Source of the DNA: Candidatus Tayloriibacteriota bacterium
GTDB taxonomy: Bacteria; Patescibacteriota; Minisyncoccia; Phycocordibacterales; PALSA-1337
Direction: 5' to 3'
Length of the DNA stretch: 5,662 nt
Assembly: GCA_026395105.1 (NCBI GenBank)
Contig: JAPLZH010000006.1
Span: 1-5,662 of the forward strand
Shown: one piece after another, positions 5,529 through 5,662 of the stretch
How positions within the stretch are numbered: position 1 is the stretch's first letter
Layout of the letters: every line of letters begins with the position of its first letter
Translations under genes and position numbers: made by a program
The notes under the pieces: model-generated
Seen by the model: only the letters and a program-made list of their open reading frames with translations
What the model was told of the DNA's origin: nothing
Databases searched by the model: none

Positions 5529-5662
5529 CTAGCTACCTTTGAAGTAGGACAGTAGAATTAATGTATTAACAAAATAATTAATTTAATTGTCATATGAAAT
5601 ATCATCATTTGTCTTTTGGAGAGAGGTTTTGTATTGAGAAAATGTATAGCGCAGGATCTGCA
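5529..5662. other. AT-rich stretch to the window end with no secure gene
   Basis: This is where the N-terminal two thirds of tlyA would be expected on the minus strand, but all three frames contain stops and none resembles a methyltransferase. AT content rises sharply (TTAATTAATTT-like runs at 5555-5590). On the + strand GGAGAGAGG (5618-5626) is a strong Shine-Dalgarno-like site, 7 nt before a TTG at 5634 that opens a frame running off the window. Confidence 0.5.

Noticed and set aside
5558..5662. Minus-strand frame open from the window end for 34 codons to TAA at 5558-5560
   Set aside because: AT-rich, hydrophobic ending without motifs, no TlyA similarity, and short enough to be chance.
1..5662. 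CRISPR array, tRNA, riboswitch or retron-like structure
   Set aside because: No spaced repeats, cloverleaf arms or reverse transcriptase motifs were seen on either strand.

Overview
This looks like a piece of a small-genome bacterium of the Candidate Phyla Radiation (Parcubacteria/Patescibacteria-like). That placement is inference from protein style and layout: a compact GyrB with Parcubacteria-like motifs, an uncharacterised HEIIH protein of a kind I associate with such genomes, short or absent leaders, moderate-to-low GC and standard stop codons. No rRNA or ribosomal protein is present to confirm it.

Layout, left to right. Bases 1-132 (+) are open to the window edge and read as the last 43 residues of a probable transposase, possibly IS66-like. 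It converges on a complete gyrB (157-2259, -). Next is a 278-residue protein with an HEIIH zinc-protease motif (2337-3173, -). A strong rho-independent terminator (3211-3249) separates it from an ABC exporter half-transporter on the same strand (3254-5070). That gene is split into two frames by a one-base defect between the Q-loop and the signature motif of the ATPase domain. Bases 5071-5243 are promoter-rich and divergent: a leftward promoter for the ABC gene and near-consensus rightward promoters. To the right lies the last 94 codons of a tlyA-type RNA methyltransferase (5244-5528, -). Its homology stops abruptly at an in-frame TAG, so it appears to be a remnant. Bases 5529-5662 are AT-rich with no secure gene.

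The genes do not form a pathway. GyrB is housekeeping DNA supercoiling. The metalloprotease-like protein and the ABC exporter are separate transcription units with their own promoters. The main observations are: (1) -10 boxes placed 6-7 nt before the start codons of gyrB and the metalloprotease gene, with no Shine-Dalgarno, implying leaderless mRNAs; (2) the same geometry at a six-codon mini-ORF ahead of the ABC gene; (3) the ABC frameshift with a GTGA stop/start overlap; (4) a truncated tlyA under an opposing promoter. I found no defence system, CRISPR array, tRNA or clearly new multi-gene system.
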